64,000 nucleotides of DNA from Cloacimonetes bacterium SCGC AAA252-N17 (GCA_000404785.1 ASNI01000007.1:1-64000), one strand, 5' to 3'; shown: positions 39,384 through 47,990, counted from the stretch's first letter. The notes: generated by a model from the letters alone, not told the origin. Translations and numbers: made by a program.

Positions 39384-39625
39384 TGATACTCCTACAAATA
39401 AATACTTTCTTTACCATCCGGCTACTCTGCGATTCGCCGTGACAAGCAAAAGGCACTAAAAGCACGAAAATGGTGTCTAAGAAAAATATTCTATAACGTT
39501 TCATTAAAATTTTTTCGCGTCTTTCGTGCCTGCCAAGGCGTATCCGCCAACTGGCGGAGAAGACTGGTATTTCGCCTGCAACGGCGTAGCGCAGTGAAGA
39601 CGTGTGGTTCATAATATTATACTTC
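39384..39625. repeat. Composite repeat between leuC and the aldolase gene
   Basis: 39451-39531 is an imperfect inverted repeat with AGGCACTAAAAGCACGAAAA at one end and its variant inverted at the other. Its right end merges with an intercalated module (39527-39567: TGCCTGCCAAGGCGTA, TCCGCCAACTGGCGGA, GAAGACTGG). A second module of the 35-bp form follows at 39573-39607. Confidence 0.8.
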
Positions 39626-40231
39626 TTATGTCTTTTCCATTTCAGTTAGAACCTGAATAATATTTTCTCCTGCCTGCTGGCAAGTTTTTCCAAAACTTAA
39701 AAATCCATGATCTTTCATTATAAGAATTGTGTCATCTTTCCCAAGCACTTCACATACTGATTCCATCAACTCAAGCGTTCCATAAGGATACCATTTTTTT
39801 GTAGATTTCAATCCTAATCGTGAACATTGTGCAAGCAATTGTTTATTGTGACCATGAAAGATTACCTGAACATCATGCCGCTTTTGATAAATACTGTAAT
39901 GCAGCATTGTTTCAGATGACGGCTCCTCAACACCTTTCACATCGATCTGTCTTGAGGGAATATTAACATCTATTATCTCAACAAAATTTTTATACGTGAG
40001 CGCTCCAAGATTTGAACCTGCGGCAGTAATGATGAACCAGTCTCCAATTCGAGTACTGAGATTCCCCGCAGAACTTATTTTATCAGGAATATTTGGATGC
40101 GGATACGTAGGAATACAGCCCAACTTTGAAAGCTTCTCTCCCCAGCCAATGAGCTCATCAAGGATAGGATAATTCTGAACCCTTTCATCTAAAAATCGAA
40201 CTTTGAACTTTATTCCCTGATACTGTTCCAT
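39626..40231 (-). CDS. Class II aldolase-family protein (MtnB- or Ald2-like)
   Basis: 201 residues. Zinc ligands in FHGHNKQL and KDHGFLSFG and a catalytic glutamate in PSSETMLH. Shares a stop/start junction with mtnA directly upstream, so it most likely acts on the MtnA product, 5-methylthioribulose 1-phosphate: either dehydrating it (MtnB, methionine salvage) or cleaving it to DHAP and methylthioacetaldehyde (Ald2 shunt). Sequence alone does not decide. No mtnC, mtnD or mtnK is in the window, which slightly favours the shunt. Confidence 0.8.
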   Translation of the reverse strand: MEQYQGIKFKVRFLDERVQNYPILDELIGWGEKLSKLGCIPTYPHPNIPDKISSAGNLSTRIGDWFIITAAGSNLGALTYKNFVEIIDVNIPSRQIDVKGVEEPSSETMLHYSIYQKRHDVQVIFHGHNKQLLAQCSRLGLKSTKKWYPYGTLELMESVCEVLGKDDTILIMKDHGFLSFGKTCQQAGENIIQVLTEMEKT

Positions 40232-41244
40232 TATTTCAAAGTATGAATGTCTTCCGGTTTATAGATACCTTTTTCAGTTATGATGCCTGTGATATATCTT
40301 GCAGGTGTCACATCAAAAGTGGGATTAAGCACATCACTTTCAGGATTGGCGATGAGCACATTTCTGAGTTTTTTAACTTCATCAGAAGAGCGTTCTTCAA
40401 TTGGAATGTTCACACCGCAAGTGCATGAGAAATCTATTGTTGAGCATGGGGCGACAACATAAAAAGGAGTATCATTTTCCCTTGCAAGCACTGCTTTTTC
40501 ATAAGTTCCGATCTTGTTCGCCACATCGCCGTTACACGCGATCCTGTCAGCGCCGACAAACACAATATCGATTTTCCGCTGCAGCATATAAAAACCCGCA
40601 GCATTATCTACGATGATCGCATGAGGGATGCCTGCCTGGTGCAATTCCCACGCAGTTAGTCGAGCTCCCTGCAAACGAGGTCGTGTTTCATCCGCATAGA
40701 CAAAAATATTCTTACCCTGTTCATGAGCCACATAGATTGGTGCAAGTGCACTTCCCAAACCCTGGATCGCAAGTTTTCCTGCATTGCAGTGTGTGAGGAT
40801 TTGAGAACCATTTCGCAAAAGTGCTGCTCCGAGCTCTCCCATAATTCGAGAATTTTTCTCATCTTCATGCAGAATTTCATCAGCAATTTCAAAAGCTTTT
40901 TTCTCTGGATTTTCCGCATAGCGCGCTTCTTCATAAACTCTATTTGTAGCATAAAAGAGATTCTTGGCTGTTGGTCGTGATGATTCGATATATAACTTTG
41001 CTTTTCCCAATTCCTTTTCAGTTGAATATTCTGCAAATGCCTGTGCTATTGCATAACCTGCAGCAACACCGATAGTTCCTGCTCCGCGAAGAAGCATATC
41101 CCTGATCGCATCGGCTGTCTCTAAGTACGTATAAAGTTCGACAATTTCGAAGTGAAAGGGCAATTTTGTCTGGTCAATAATAAAGACCGTGTGTCCTTCT
41201 CGCCAGATCGCAGCCCAATCCTGATTTAGCTTATTTTTTTTCAT
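40231..41244 (-). CDS. mtnA: 5-methylthioribose-1-phosphate isomerase
   Basis: About 337 residues from the ATG at 41244; an upstream in-frame TTG at 41259 is less likely. RGAGTIGVAAGYA (about residue 50), THCNAGKLA (cysteine) and VGADRIACNGDVANKIGTYE (aspartate) are the full active-site set of MtnA. It isomerises the aldose phosphate from methylthioadenosine or 5'-deoxyadenosine breakdown. Downstream aldolase-type partner shares one base with its stop. Divergent from the nitroreductase with 75 bp between. Confidence 0.93.
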   Translation of the reverse strand: MKKNKLNQDWAAIWREGHTVFIIDQTKLPFHFEIVELYTYLETADAIRDMLLRGAGTIGVAAGYAIAQAFAEYSTEKELGKAKLYIESSRPTAKNLFYATNRVYEEARYAENPEKKAFEIADEILHEDEKNSRIMGELGAALLRNGSQILTHCNAGKLAIQGLGSALAPIYVAHEQGKNIFVYADETRPRLQGARLTAWELHQAGIPHAIIVDNAAGFYMLQRKIDIVFVGADRIACNGDVANKIGTYEKAVLARENDTPFYVVAPCSTIDFSCTCGVNIPIEERSSDEVKKLRNVLIANPESDVLNPTFDVTPARYITGIITEKGIYKPEDIHTLK

Positions 41245-41319
41245 TGCATACCCACGCAAATAAAGCGAAAAAACTTGTCAAAGATTGTGCATGAAAAATA
41301 TCTGAGATCAGGAGAAAAC

Positions 41320-41874
41320 ATGAATGTATATGAAGCAATACTGAGCAGAAAAAGCATACGAAGTTATGATACTAAAGAGATCGAGAATGAGAAACTCGGC
41401 AAGATACTCGAAGCTGGACGGCTTGCACCTTCGTGGCAGAATAAGCAGTGCTGGCAATATGTTGTCGTCAAAGATAAAGACACAATCGGCAAGCTCGCAT
41501 TAAGATCCGGTTTGATCAGCAAATCCAATTTTTTCATCAAGGATGCGCCTGTGGTGATCGTTGCCTGCGCCAATCCCAATAACAGCGGACATCTTAACGG
41601 GCAGGATTACTATCTTGTCGATGTTGCGATCTCATTTCAACAGATGATGCTCGAAGCGTGGGAAATGGGCATTGGTTCCTGCTGGCTCGGGGCTTTTAAT
41701 GAGAAGAAAGTGCAAGAGATACTATGTATTCCATCCAAAATAAAAGTGATTGCGCTCAGTCCGTTTGGCTACCCGAAAGATAAACAAAGTTTGTATGCCA
41801 AGGCCATAAAAACCTTTGCAGGAAGCAAAAAGAGGAAGGATTTGGAGAAGATCGTGCATTGGGAAAAATGGTAA
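41320..41874 (+). CDS. Nitroreductase-family protein
   Basis: 184 residues from the ATG at 41320, which has GGAG 5 nt upstream; an in-frame start at 41275 adds 15 residues with no ribosome site. SRKSIRSYD and the FMN-contacting MGIGSCWLGAF near residue 120 are typical. FMN-dependent reduction using NAD(P)H is expected; substrate unknown. Confidence 0.9.
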   Translation: MNVYEAILSRKSIRSYDTKEIENEKLGKILEAGRLAPSWQNKQCWQYVVVKDKDTIGKLALRSGLISKSNFFIKDAPVVIVACANPNNSGHLNGQDYYLVDVAISFQQMMLEAWEMGIGSCWLGAFNEKKVQEILCIPSKIKVIALSPFGYPKDKQSLYAKAIKTFAGSKKRKDLEKIVHWEKW

Positions 41875-42290
41875 TATCGTGGAGCGAAGAGCGAAGAGAG
41901 AGCAGAGAAGAGAGAATCCGGTTTGGTTGCAATTCAGTCTTCGCTACGCTACGCCGCGACAGGTATGAGCCACGAAAACACACAAAAGCACACGAAAAAA
42001 ATATTACCTATTAATATTAAAAGTAATAAAAATAACTTTTGTGTAATTTTGTGTGATTTTGTGGCTCATCAGGCTTAACTCCGTTTCAGGTTTCACTTCG
42101 CTACGCCCCGACAGGGCGTCGCGACAGGTAAGCTCAGGGTGACAATGTTTTTTGTTGTTCTCAAACATCAGTCGGCCATGAGGGGAACGACTCGGTATGC
42201 TAATTGCTTTTTTATTACTCTAACCCGAGTTGGGGTTCGGTATAAAAAACTTTGATGACATACCACATCGAATATCATCTTTTATGGATT
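41875..42290. repeat. Gene-free repeat cluster
   Basis: No gene supported. 41931-41963 is a degenerate intercalated module in inverted orientation (CTTCGCTACGCTACGCCGCG). 41965-42069 is an imperfect inverted repeat of about 40-bp arms, ATGAGCCAC at one end and GTGGCTCAT at the other, with AAAACACACAAAAG inside. 42085-42148 carries another module variant (TTCGCTACGCC, palindromic CCCGACAGGGCG) inside an AGCTCAGGGTGACA repeat. Confidence 0.75.
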
Positions 42291-42656
42291 TTATCCCGAA
42301 TTTTTCTCCGATTTGCGTCTCATACATGCACAGAAACCGTGATAAATCACACAGATGCCCCCGAAGATGGAGATCAATCCCCAAAACAGAGGTCGAACAA
42401 AAACATACAGAATCGCCGCACCGGTATAGGGTAGCAGATAGACACCCCACGTCACAAGCACACATCCTATCACAATAAGCATATGCCCCAGAATAATAGT
42501 CACTTTCCTTCCCTGATAAAATCCGGTGAATATGAGCGAGATTCCAACGATCAGTGGAAAAAGCCCAGCCCATTTTCCGATTAAGATCAACATAGCTAAT
42601 GCCATAAGAAGAAGGAGAACACCAACGGCGAAACCTATTGGTTGTTTAATTTTCAT
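42291..42656 (-). CDS. Small multi-pass membrane protein of unknown function
   Basis: 121 residues with four hydrophobic helices (about 8-27, 30-47, 53-75, 80-110) and a basic tail (CMRRKSEKNSG). AAGGAG ribosome site before the ATG. Starts 13 nt after the TauE-type gene on the same strand, so it is probably co-transcribed with it. No motif I recognise. Confidence 0.65.
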   Translation of the reverse strand: MKIKQPIGFAVGVLLLLMALAMLILIGKWAGLFPLIVGISLIFTGFYQGRKVTIILGHMLIVIGCVLVTWGVYLLPYTGAAILYVFVRPLFWGLISIFGGICVIYHGFCACMRRKSEKNSG

Positions 42657-42669
42657 CGTAACTCCTTAT

Positions 42670-43422
42670 TTATTGTATTCCAAGTAACTTGAAAATTCCA
42701 AATAATTTCAGGCAGGCAACTATCACCGCAATTGTTATCACTACCTTAACAAAACCTGCACCTTTTTTTACTGCGGTTCGGACACCGATAAATGCTCCGA
42801 GTATATTTCCGGCAGCAAGCAGCAAACCATAATGCCACATGATCTTATCCGAGACAGCAAATACGATCACTACAAAAAATGTATAACACATCACAATGAA
42901 AACTTTCACTGCGTTTGCACGTATGAGATTAAAATCCTCAACAAGATTAAGTGTGGCAAGAAATATAAATCCTATTCCTGTCTGGATGAATCCACCATAC
43001 AGCCCAACACAGAAAAATATGAGCACTTCAAGCCACTTCGGGATACTTTTTCTCTCCGCCGATGCCTTTCTCTTTGGCTTGAAGATAAGCACCAAAATAA
43101 GTATAAGTGCTACTCCGAGCACTTTATCAAAGACCTGTGAACTGATATCTACAGCGAATAAAGAGCCAACTATTGCTCCAATAATCGCTGCGATAGTTAT
43201 ATGAATGACCGGCTTGACTTCGAGCTCTTTATACTTCTTGAACCTCGCTGTTGCGACGATATTCTGAAGAAGAATTGCGACACGATTCGTCGCATTTGCA
43301 ATTGGTGAAGGCAATCCCAATAATATGAGAACAGGGAGCGTCAATGTTGAGCCACCACCTGCAAGCGTGTTCATAAAACCGGCTGCCACACCGGCAAGAA
43401 AAAGTATTATATAAAGTAGCAT
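42670..43422 (-). CDS. TauE/SafE-family anion transporter
   Basis: 250 residues, about eight helices, with the family start GVAAGFMNTLAGGGSTLTLP and the repeated VGLYGGFIQTGIGF. Family members export sulfite, sulfoacetate or related anions. Substrate cannot be inferred; no sulfur genes adjoin. Confidence 0.88.
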   Translation of the reverse strand: MLLYIILFLAGVAAGFMNTLAGGGSTLTLPVLILLGLPSPIANATNRVAILLQNIVATARFKKYKELEVKPVIHITIAAIIGAIVGSLFAVDISSQVFDKVLGVALILILVLIFKPKRKASAERKSIPKWLEVLIFFCVGLYGGFIQTGIGFIFLATLNLVEDFNLIRANAVKVFIVMCYTFFVVIVFAVSDKIMWHYGLLLAAGNILGAFIGVRTAVKKGAGFVKVVITIAVIVACLKLFGIFKLLGIQ

Positions 43423-43440
43423 AATTTTTTTACTCTACTA

Positions 43441-43506
43441 TTTACCACAGAGATCACAGAGGACACACGGCTACTCCGCCAGCTGGCGGATACGCCGTGG
43501 CAGGCA
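43441..43506. repeat. ACCACAGAGA-type repeat with intercalated module
   Basis: 43443-43466 is an ACCACAGAGATCACAGAG unit; 43469-43506 is an inverted module (GGCTACTCCGCCAGCTGG, then TACGCCGTGGCAGGCA). The module directly abuts the host unit. Confidence 0.8.
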
Positions 43507-43590
43507 GAGATTTAACAATAACTATTTTTAGATGTTTTTCTAACACAATAGTATTTTTTCATAGTCTTCTTACTATGGTCAAGAATTTCT

Positions 43591-43656
43591 TACTGTTTAC
43601 AATTCCGCAGGTGCATAGAGATATCTAATGGACGCCTTTTATAAAATATTTGACAA
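43591..43656. repeat. Direct repeat, left copy
   Basis: TTACTGTTTAC, then CGCAGGTGCATAGAGATAT, TTTTATAAA and TTTGACAA. Matches 44743-44809 over about 65 bp with roughly 75-80% identity by eye. The two copies flank the PIN remnant and the racemase. The TTGACA inside each could act as a -35 element. Confidence 0.75.
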
Positions 43657-43695
43657 ACAAATTGTCTATTGTTCTATCGCATAAAATTATTCTTT

Positions 43696-43870
43696 ATGAT
43701 TTTGGATATCATAATTGATGCTTCAGCTTTAACCGTATACATTCTCGATGAACCTGAACCCAACGGGATTATTGAAATTACTACAGGAAATACTCTCATT
43801 TGACCTGGCTGCTGCTCTGCTATGTTCAAACCGAATTGGTTTGATTTACAAAAAATTCGTAAGAAAGGAT
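43696..43870 (+). pseudogene. Decayed PIN-domain (VapC-like) toxin gene
   Basis: From the ATG at 43696 the frame reads MILDIIIDASALTVYILDE, with the PIN-domain DAS and EPE motifs, then stops at TGA (43801-43803). The same frame continues with SAMFKPNWFDLQKIRK, matching the ALSAMFKRxRI segment that follows in VapC. About a dozen residues around the stop are missing and nothing of the C-terminal half remains. No antitoxin gene is seen beside it. Confidence 0.6.
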
Positions 43871-44734
43871 GTTACCATAAAATTAAAAATAACCTCTATT
43901 ACACTGATCCTTACGTTTATAATAGCTTCAATGAGCGGATGTGCTTCCACACAGAGTACGATCCTACAAAAGGAAAACCTTCGTGATGAAGCCCTGCGAG
44001 ACGAGGAAACCCCAAAAGACAAGCAAATCAAGACGATTGGCATCATAGGGGGAGTAAGTTGGGTATCTTCCATTGAATATTATCGTCTTATGAACGAAAT
44101 GGTGCGTGACGAGTTGGGGGGATTGCACTCCGCTGAAATATTGATGTTTTCCATTGAATTCGGTGAATTCTCCAAACAGGAGCGTATGGCAGATCAAGGT
44201 GACTGGAAACCTCTGATCGAGACATTGCTCGATGCAGCTCAACGGCTGAAACAAGGAGGTGCGGATTTCATCGTTATCGCATCCAATACCTTAAATTCTC
44301 AAGCAGAGATTATCGAAGAAACCGTCGGCATTCCCGTTATTCATATTGCCGATGCCACAGGTGAAAAAGTAAAAGAAAAGGGAGTGCACACTGTTGCATT
44401 GCTAGGCACAAAATACACAATGGAGCAGCCCTTTTATCGGGAGCATTTGGAAAATTACGGACTCAAGGTCGTTACCCCAAACGAAAGCGAACGGGAGTAT
44501 ATTAACACGGTGATCTTCGACGAGTTGTGTGCCGGTATGATAAAAGATGAGTCCAGGATAGAATTCATGCGAATTATAGAACGCCTTGCAGAGGAAGAAG
44601 GCGCTGAAGGTGCGATCCTCGGCTGTACGGAGATTCCGCTGCTCGTCAAACAAACGGATGTGGACATACCAATCTTCGATACGACTGCCATTCATTCAGA
44701 AGCTGCAGTTAGATTTTCCATTGGCGGAAAGTGA
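43748..44734 (+). CDS. Aspartate/glutamate racemase-family lipoprotein, start unclear
   Basis: As an ATG-initiated frame it has 328 residues, but the first 43 are the PIN remnant read in another frame. Homology-like sequence starts at residue 44, an ATA codon at 43877, with AAGAAAGGA 7 nt before it, followed by KLKITSITLILTF and a lipobox ASMSGC. So the true start was probably an ATG now mutated to ATA. The enzyme part has IGIIGGVSWVSSIEYY, ASNTLNS and LGCTEIPLL: the second catalytic cysteine is present, while the first position is serine, like the Thr/Cys arrangement of YgeA-type racemases. A lipid-anchored racemase would act in the periplasm. Confidence 0.75.
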   Translation: MNLNPTGLLKLLQEILSFDLAAALLCSNRIGLIYKKFVRKDVTIKLKITSITLILTFIIASMSGCASTQSTILQKENLRDEALRDEETPKDKQIKTIGIIGGVSWVSSIEYYRLMNEMVRDELGGLHSAEILMFSIEFGEFSKQERMADQGDWKPLIETLLDAAQRLKQGGADFIVIASNTLNSQAEIIEETVGIPVIHIADATGEKVKEKGVHTVALLGTKYTMEQPFYREHLENYGLKVVTPNESEREYINTVIFDELCAGMIKDESRIEFMRIIERLAEEEGAEGAILGCTEIPLLVKQTDVDIPIFDTTAIHSEAAVRFSIGGK

Positions 44735-44742
44735 TACCTTGC

Positions 44743-44809
44743 TTACTGCTTGCGTTTTCGCAGGTGCATAAAGATATGTGATGTACGCTTTTTATAAATT
44801 AATTGACAA
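44743..44809. repeat. Direct repeat, right copy
   Basis: TTACTGCTTGCG, CGCAGGTGCATAAAGATAT, TTTTTATAAA and ATTGACAA; the partner of 43591-43656. It begins 8 nt after the racemase stop. The gap from here to 44933 has no gene and contains the palindrome CACGCCAGTTGGCGTG near 44908-44923. Confidence 0.75.
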
Positions 44810-44933
44810 TATTTTTATGAAATAATAACTACCAACTTAGTGAGTTTAAGTAAATTAAAAACTACGTCGGGGTGTATGTTATGAAGAATGGATATAAGGA
44901 TGTTATCACGCCAGTTGGCGTGTTAATCCCTAG

Positions 44934-47900
44934 TTAGGCGACTATAAAAAATATAAATGAAACAGTCTATATTCAACTGCTCATAAGAAGGAGAAAAAAA
45001 TGTCATATGATAATTATCTCAGAGGCTTAGTATGGCGAAAATGGGATTTGCATGTACATACTCCTGCTTCTTTTCACTGGAATGGAGGTAAGAAGTTTTC
45101 TTCAATGTCTAAAGTTGAAAAGGATGATTCATTAAAAGTAATGTATGATACAATAGAACAAAGTGATATAGCTGTTTTTTGTATTATGGATTATTGGACT
45201 TTTGATGGGTATTTTGAATTGATGAAATATGTTCATAGTAATTCTCTAAAACTTTCAAAGACTGTTTTACCTGGCATGGAATTAATAATTGAAGCTCCTG
45301 TGGACTATCGCTTAAATATACATGTGATTCTATCAAACGAATTATCGAATCAACAATTAGTCGATTTTAAATCAAAAATAACTATAAGGAGCATTGAACG
45401 ACAAATTTCAGATGAAGCTTTAATGGATTTTGCAAAAAGTTTGGATGATAGTAAATCTAAAATCCATGGTTTTAATAAAATTAAAGATTTAACCAATGAT
45501 CAACTATTAGAACTGGGTTCTTGTACTGCAGAAATAACAAAATCGTCTTTGCACGATGCAATTAATTCTGTACCAAAAGGATCTTGTTATATAATTATGC
45601 CTTACGATACTTCAGATGGTTTAAAAAAACTAGATTGGGAAACTCAACCTCATGCTGACAATTATTTCATGCAAAGTTCACATATTTTTGAATCACGTGA
45701 TGAAGAAACTATAGATTTGTTCCTAGGTAAAACAACAGATAAAAATAGAAATTTTATTCAAAATTTTTTGAAGACAATAGGATCTACAAAAAAACCAGTA
45801 ATTTGTGGCAGTGATACACATAAATTTTCTGATTATGGTAATTTCCCGAGCAATAAAATTACATGGATTAAAGCAAATCCAACATTTGAAGGATTAAAAC
45901 AAATTATATATGAACCAGAAGAAAGAGTCCAAATTCAAAGTCATTCACCTAAAAATATAACACATTATCTTATAATTGATAAAGTTAGATTTCTAGATAA
46001 AACTTCAAAAAATCTTTTCCCAAATTTTTGGATTCATTTAAATCCTAATTTAAATGTTATCATTGGTGGTAAATCATCGGGTAAATCAATTTTACTTCGT
46101 CATATAGCCAAAGCAATTGCCCCAGAATCAGTAGAAGGTCGCTTAAAGGAGATTGAGCTTGATGACTATGATTTTGGAGAACCAGATATATTTGATTTTG
46201 AAGTATGTTGGCATGATGGTTTTTCAAATAAAATTTCTGAAAATATAGATAGAAAAACAAGAGAAATCACATACCTACCACAAATGTATATAAATTTCCT
46301 AGCCGAAAGAAAAGGTGAAAAAAATCTAAAAAACCTTATCAATTCTATTCTAAAACAAAATGATAATTTTAAATCATTTATTGATGTTGTTGATGAAGAA
46401 ATAAATGAGCTTGAAGAACAAATAAATATTTCTATTACTGAGCTACTTTCTTTACGCCAAAGAGTATCCGATTTATACCAATCCAGAAAAGAAATTGGTG
46501 ACGAACGAGCTATTAAAATAGAACTAAAACGATTGGAAGAGCATATTGATAAACTTAGAAAAGAATCTGGATTCAGTGAAAAAGAAAATATTGAATATGA
46601 AAAACTAATATTTCAATTCAACTATCACGAAAAGAAAAAAACAGATTATTCTCATTTATATCAAACATTTGATGATTTTAAACAAGAATTAGATGTAACC
46701 AATTCTTCATGTATTCAACAAATTGATTCAAAATTAGATGGATTTTCATACAACAATTTAGCACATAGACATCTTAGCTATATAATTAGTTTTTTACATG
46801 AAGAAATAAGTCGTGTTTTTGATAATGCAAATCAAAAATGGCAAGAAAAAAGGAATAAAATTGAAGACAAAATTAAAAGACATCAAGAAACAATATCTTC
46901 GCTCGACAAAGAACTTGAACCGTTTAAACAAAAAATAAAAAATAGAGGACTACTAAAACGACTAGATGAACAACTCATATTGCAAAAAAGCAAGCTCCAT
47001 AAAATTAAATTGTTAAATGAAGACATTAAAAATGTTACATCTAAAGGGAAGAAAACACGAGATAATTTATTTGATAGTTATACAAAATTATTGAATTGTT
47101 ATAAAAGAATAGATTCTGAACTTAAAAAAACTGAATATAGTAAGATCGACGATGAAATATTGTTAAAATCTCAAGTGTCTTTTAATATATCTCAATTTTC
47201 AAATTCATTTAGTAATCTTTTTGATCGACGAGGTAATTTTTCAACTATCTTTGGTGACTTTTTTGATTCAAAGAACGATTATATTTTCGATTCCCAAAAT
47301 CATATTCAAAATATACTAACAATTTTTGATAAATTATCCAACTTAGAAAAATCGGGATTGAAGTTTAAAACAAATGTAACGCCAAATGAAGCTTTCTTGA
47401 AATTATTTGACAATTGTTTTGACTTGAAATATACAATTGAGTTCAAAGGTGATGATATATTGAAAATGTCTCCTGGTAAAAAGGGTTTAGTATTGTTACA
47501 ATTGATTTTACATATTAGTAATGCAAGTCATCCAATCCTTATTGATCAGCCTGAAGATAACTTAGATAATCGGACAATATTTAACGAGTTAAAAAGATTT
47601 ATTAAAAAAAGAAAAACACTGCGACAAGTAATATTAGTAACCCATAATGCAAACTTAGTTGTTGCAACAGACACTGAAAATGTTATTGTATGTAATCAAT
47701 CAGGTGAGCAAATCGGTAATGATAATAAGCAATTTAAATTTGAATATGTTAATGGGGCATTAGAATATACTTTTACTGACGATTCACAAGAAGGAATATT
47801 ATATAAATTTGGAATTCGAGAACATGTTTGTGAGATATTAGAAGGTGGAAAAGAGGCATTTCTCCAAAGAGAACTTAAATATGGATTTACTAATAGATGA

Positions 47901-47990
47901 ACGTCGCCTAACAAAGCATGAATCCGACGATAGATAATTCGTGCATGAAGGCAAAAGAACAAATTAAAGCAACGTCCATAATGGCGCGGG
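44934..47990 (+). mobile_element. Putative integron-type gene cassette carrying a PHP-ATPase gene
   Basis: The segment starts within GTTAGGCGAC (44933-44942) and ends in an attC-like site that opens with the exact complement GTCGCCTAAC (47903-47912), 5 nt after the stop of its only gene. In integrons the first bases of a cassette complement the start of its own attC, which is what is seen. At 3.06 kb it is long for a cassette. No integrase gene or second clear attC is in the window, so it may be a lone cassette inserted at a secondary site, or the end of an array; a transposon with 10-bp ends is the alternative. Confidence 0.55.
45000..47900 (+). CDS. PHP-domain SMC-like ATPase (TrlF-type), probable defence protein
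   Basis: 966 residues. N-terminal PHP phosphoesterase domain (about 10-290): WDLHVHTP, a mid HVILS and CGSDTHKFSDYG are its metal motifs. Walker A GGKSSGKS at 356-363, a long coiled-coil region (about 440-720), then Walker B and D-loop HPILIDQPEDNLDN and the H-loop VTHNANLVV, giving an SbcC/RecN-like ABC ATPase head. Such PHP-ABC proteins (named TrlF-type in some annotations) are found in mobile islands and are proposed anti-phage or conflict systems. Strong AGAAGGAG ribosome site. Codons are much more A/T-rich than in neighbouring genes, indicating recent transfer. Only gene of the putative cassette. Confidence 0.85.
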   Translation: MSYDNYLRGLVWRKWDLHVHTPASFHWNGGKKFSSMSKVEKDDSLKVMYDTIEQSDIAVFCIMDYWTFDGYFELMKYVHSNSLKLSKTVLPGMELIIEAPVDYRLNIHVILSNELSNQQLVDFKSKITIRSIERQISDEALMDFAKSLDDSKSKIHGFNKIKDLTNDQLLELGSCTAEITKSSLHDAINSVPKGSCYIIMPYDTSDGLKKLDWETQPHADNYFMQSSHIFESRDEETIDLFLGKTTDKNRNFIQNFLKTIGSTKKPVICGSDTHKFSDYGNFPSNKITWIKANPTFEGLKQIIYEPEERVQIQSHSPKNITHYLIIDKVRFLDKTSKNLFPNFWIHLNPNLNVIIGGKSSGKSILLRHIAKAIAPESVEGRLKEIELDDYDFGEPDIFDFEVCWHDGFSNKISENIDRKTREITYLPQMYINFLAERKGEKNLKNLINSILKQNDNFKSFIDVVDEEINELEEQINISITELLSLRQRVSDLYQSRKEIGDERAIKIELKRLEEHIDKLRKESGFSEKENIEYEKLIFQFNYHEKKKTDYSHLYQTFDDFKQELDVTNSSCIQQIDSKLDGFSYNNLAHRHLSYIISFLHEEISRVFDNANQKWQEKRNKIEDKIKRHQETISSLDKELEPFKQKIKNRGLLKRLDEQLILQKSKLHKIKLLNEDIKNVTSKGKKTRDNLFDSYTKLLNCYKRIDSELKKTEYSKIDDEILLKSQVSFNISQFSNSFSNLFDRRGNFSTIFGDFFDSKNDYIFDSQNHIQNILTIFDKLSNLEKSGLKFKTNVTPNEAFLKLFDNCFDLKYTIEFKGDDILKMSPGKKGLVLLQLILHISNASHPILIDQPEDNLDNRTIFNELKRFIKKRKTLRQVILVTHNANLVVATDTENVIVCNQSGEQIGNDNKQFKFEYVNGALEYTFTDDSQEGILYKFGIREHVCEILEGGKEAFLQRELKYGFTNR

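Noticed and set aside
39376..39612. 78-codon minus-strand open frame between leuC and the aldolase gene
   Set aside because: It is made almost entirely of interspersed repeat modules, and its product changes with each repeat copy.
44829..44933. A complete upstream attC preceding the cassette
   Set aside because: No RYYYAAC core was found at a suitable distance from GTTAGGC; only the palindrome CACGCCAGTTGGCGTG is present, so no second site is claimed.
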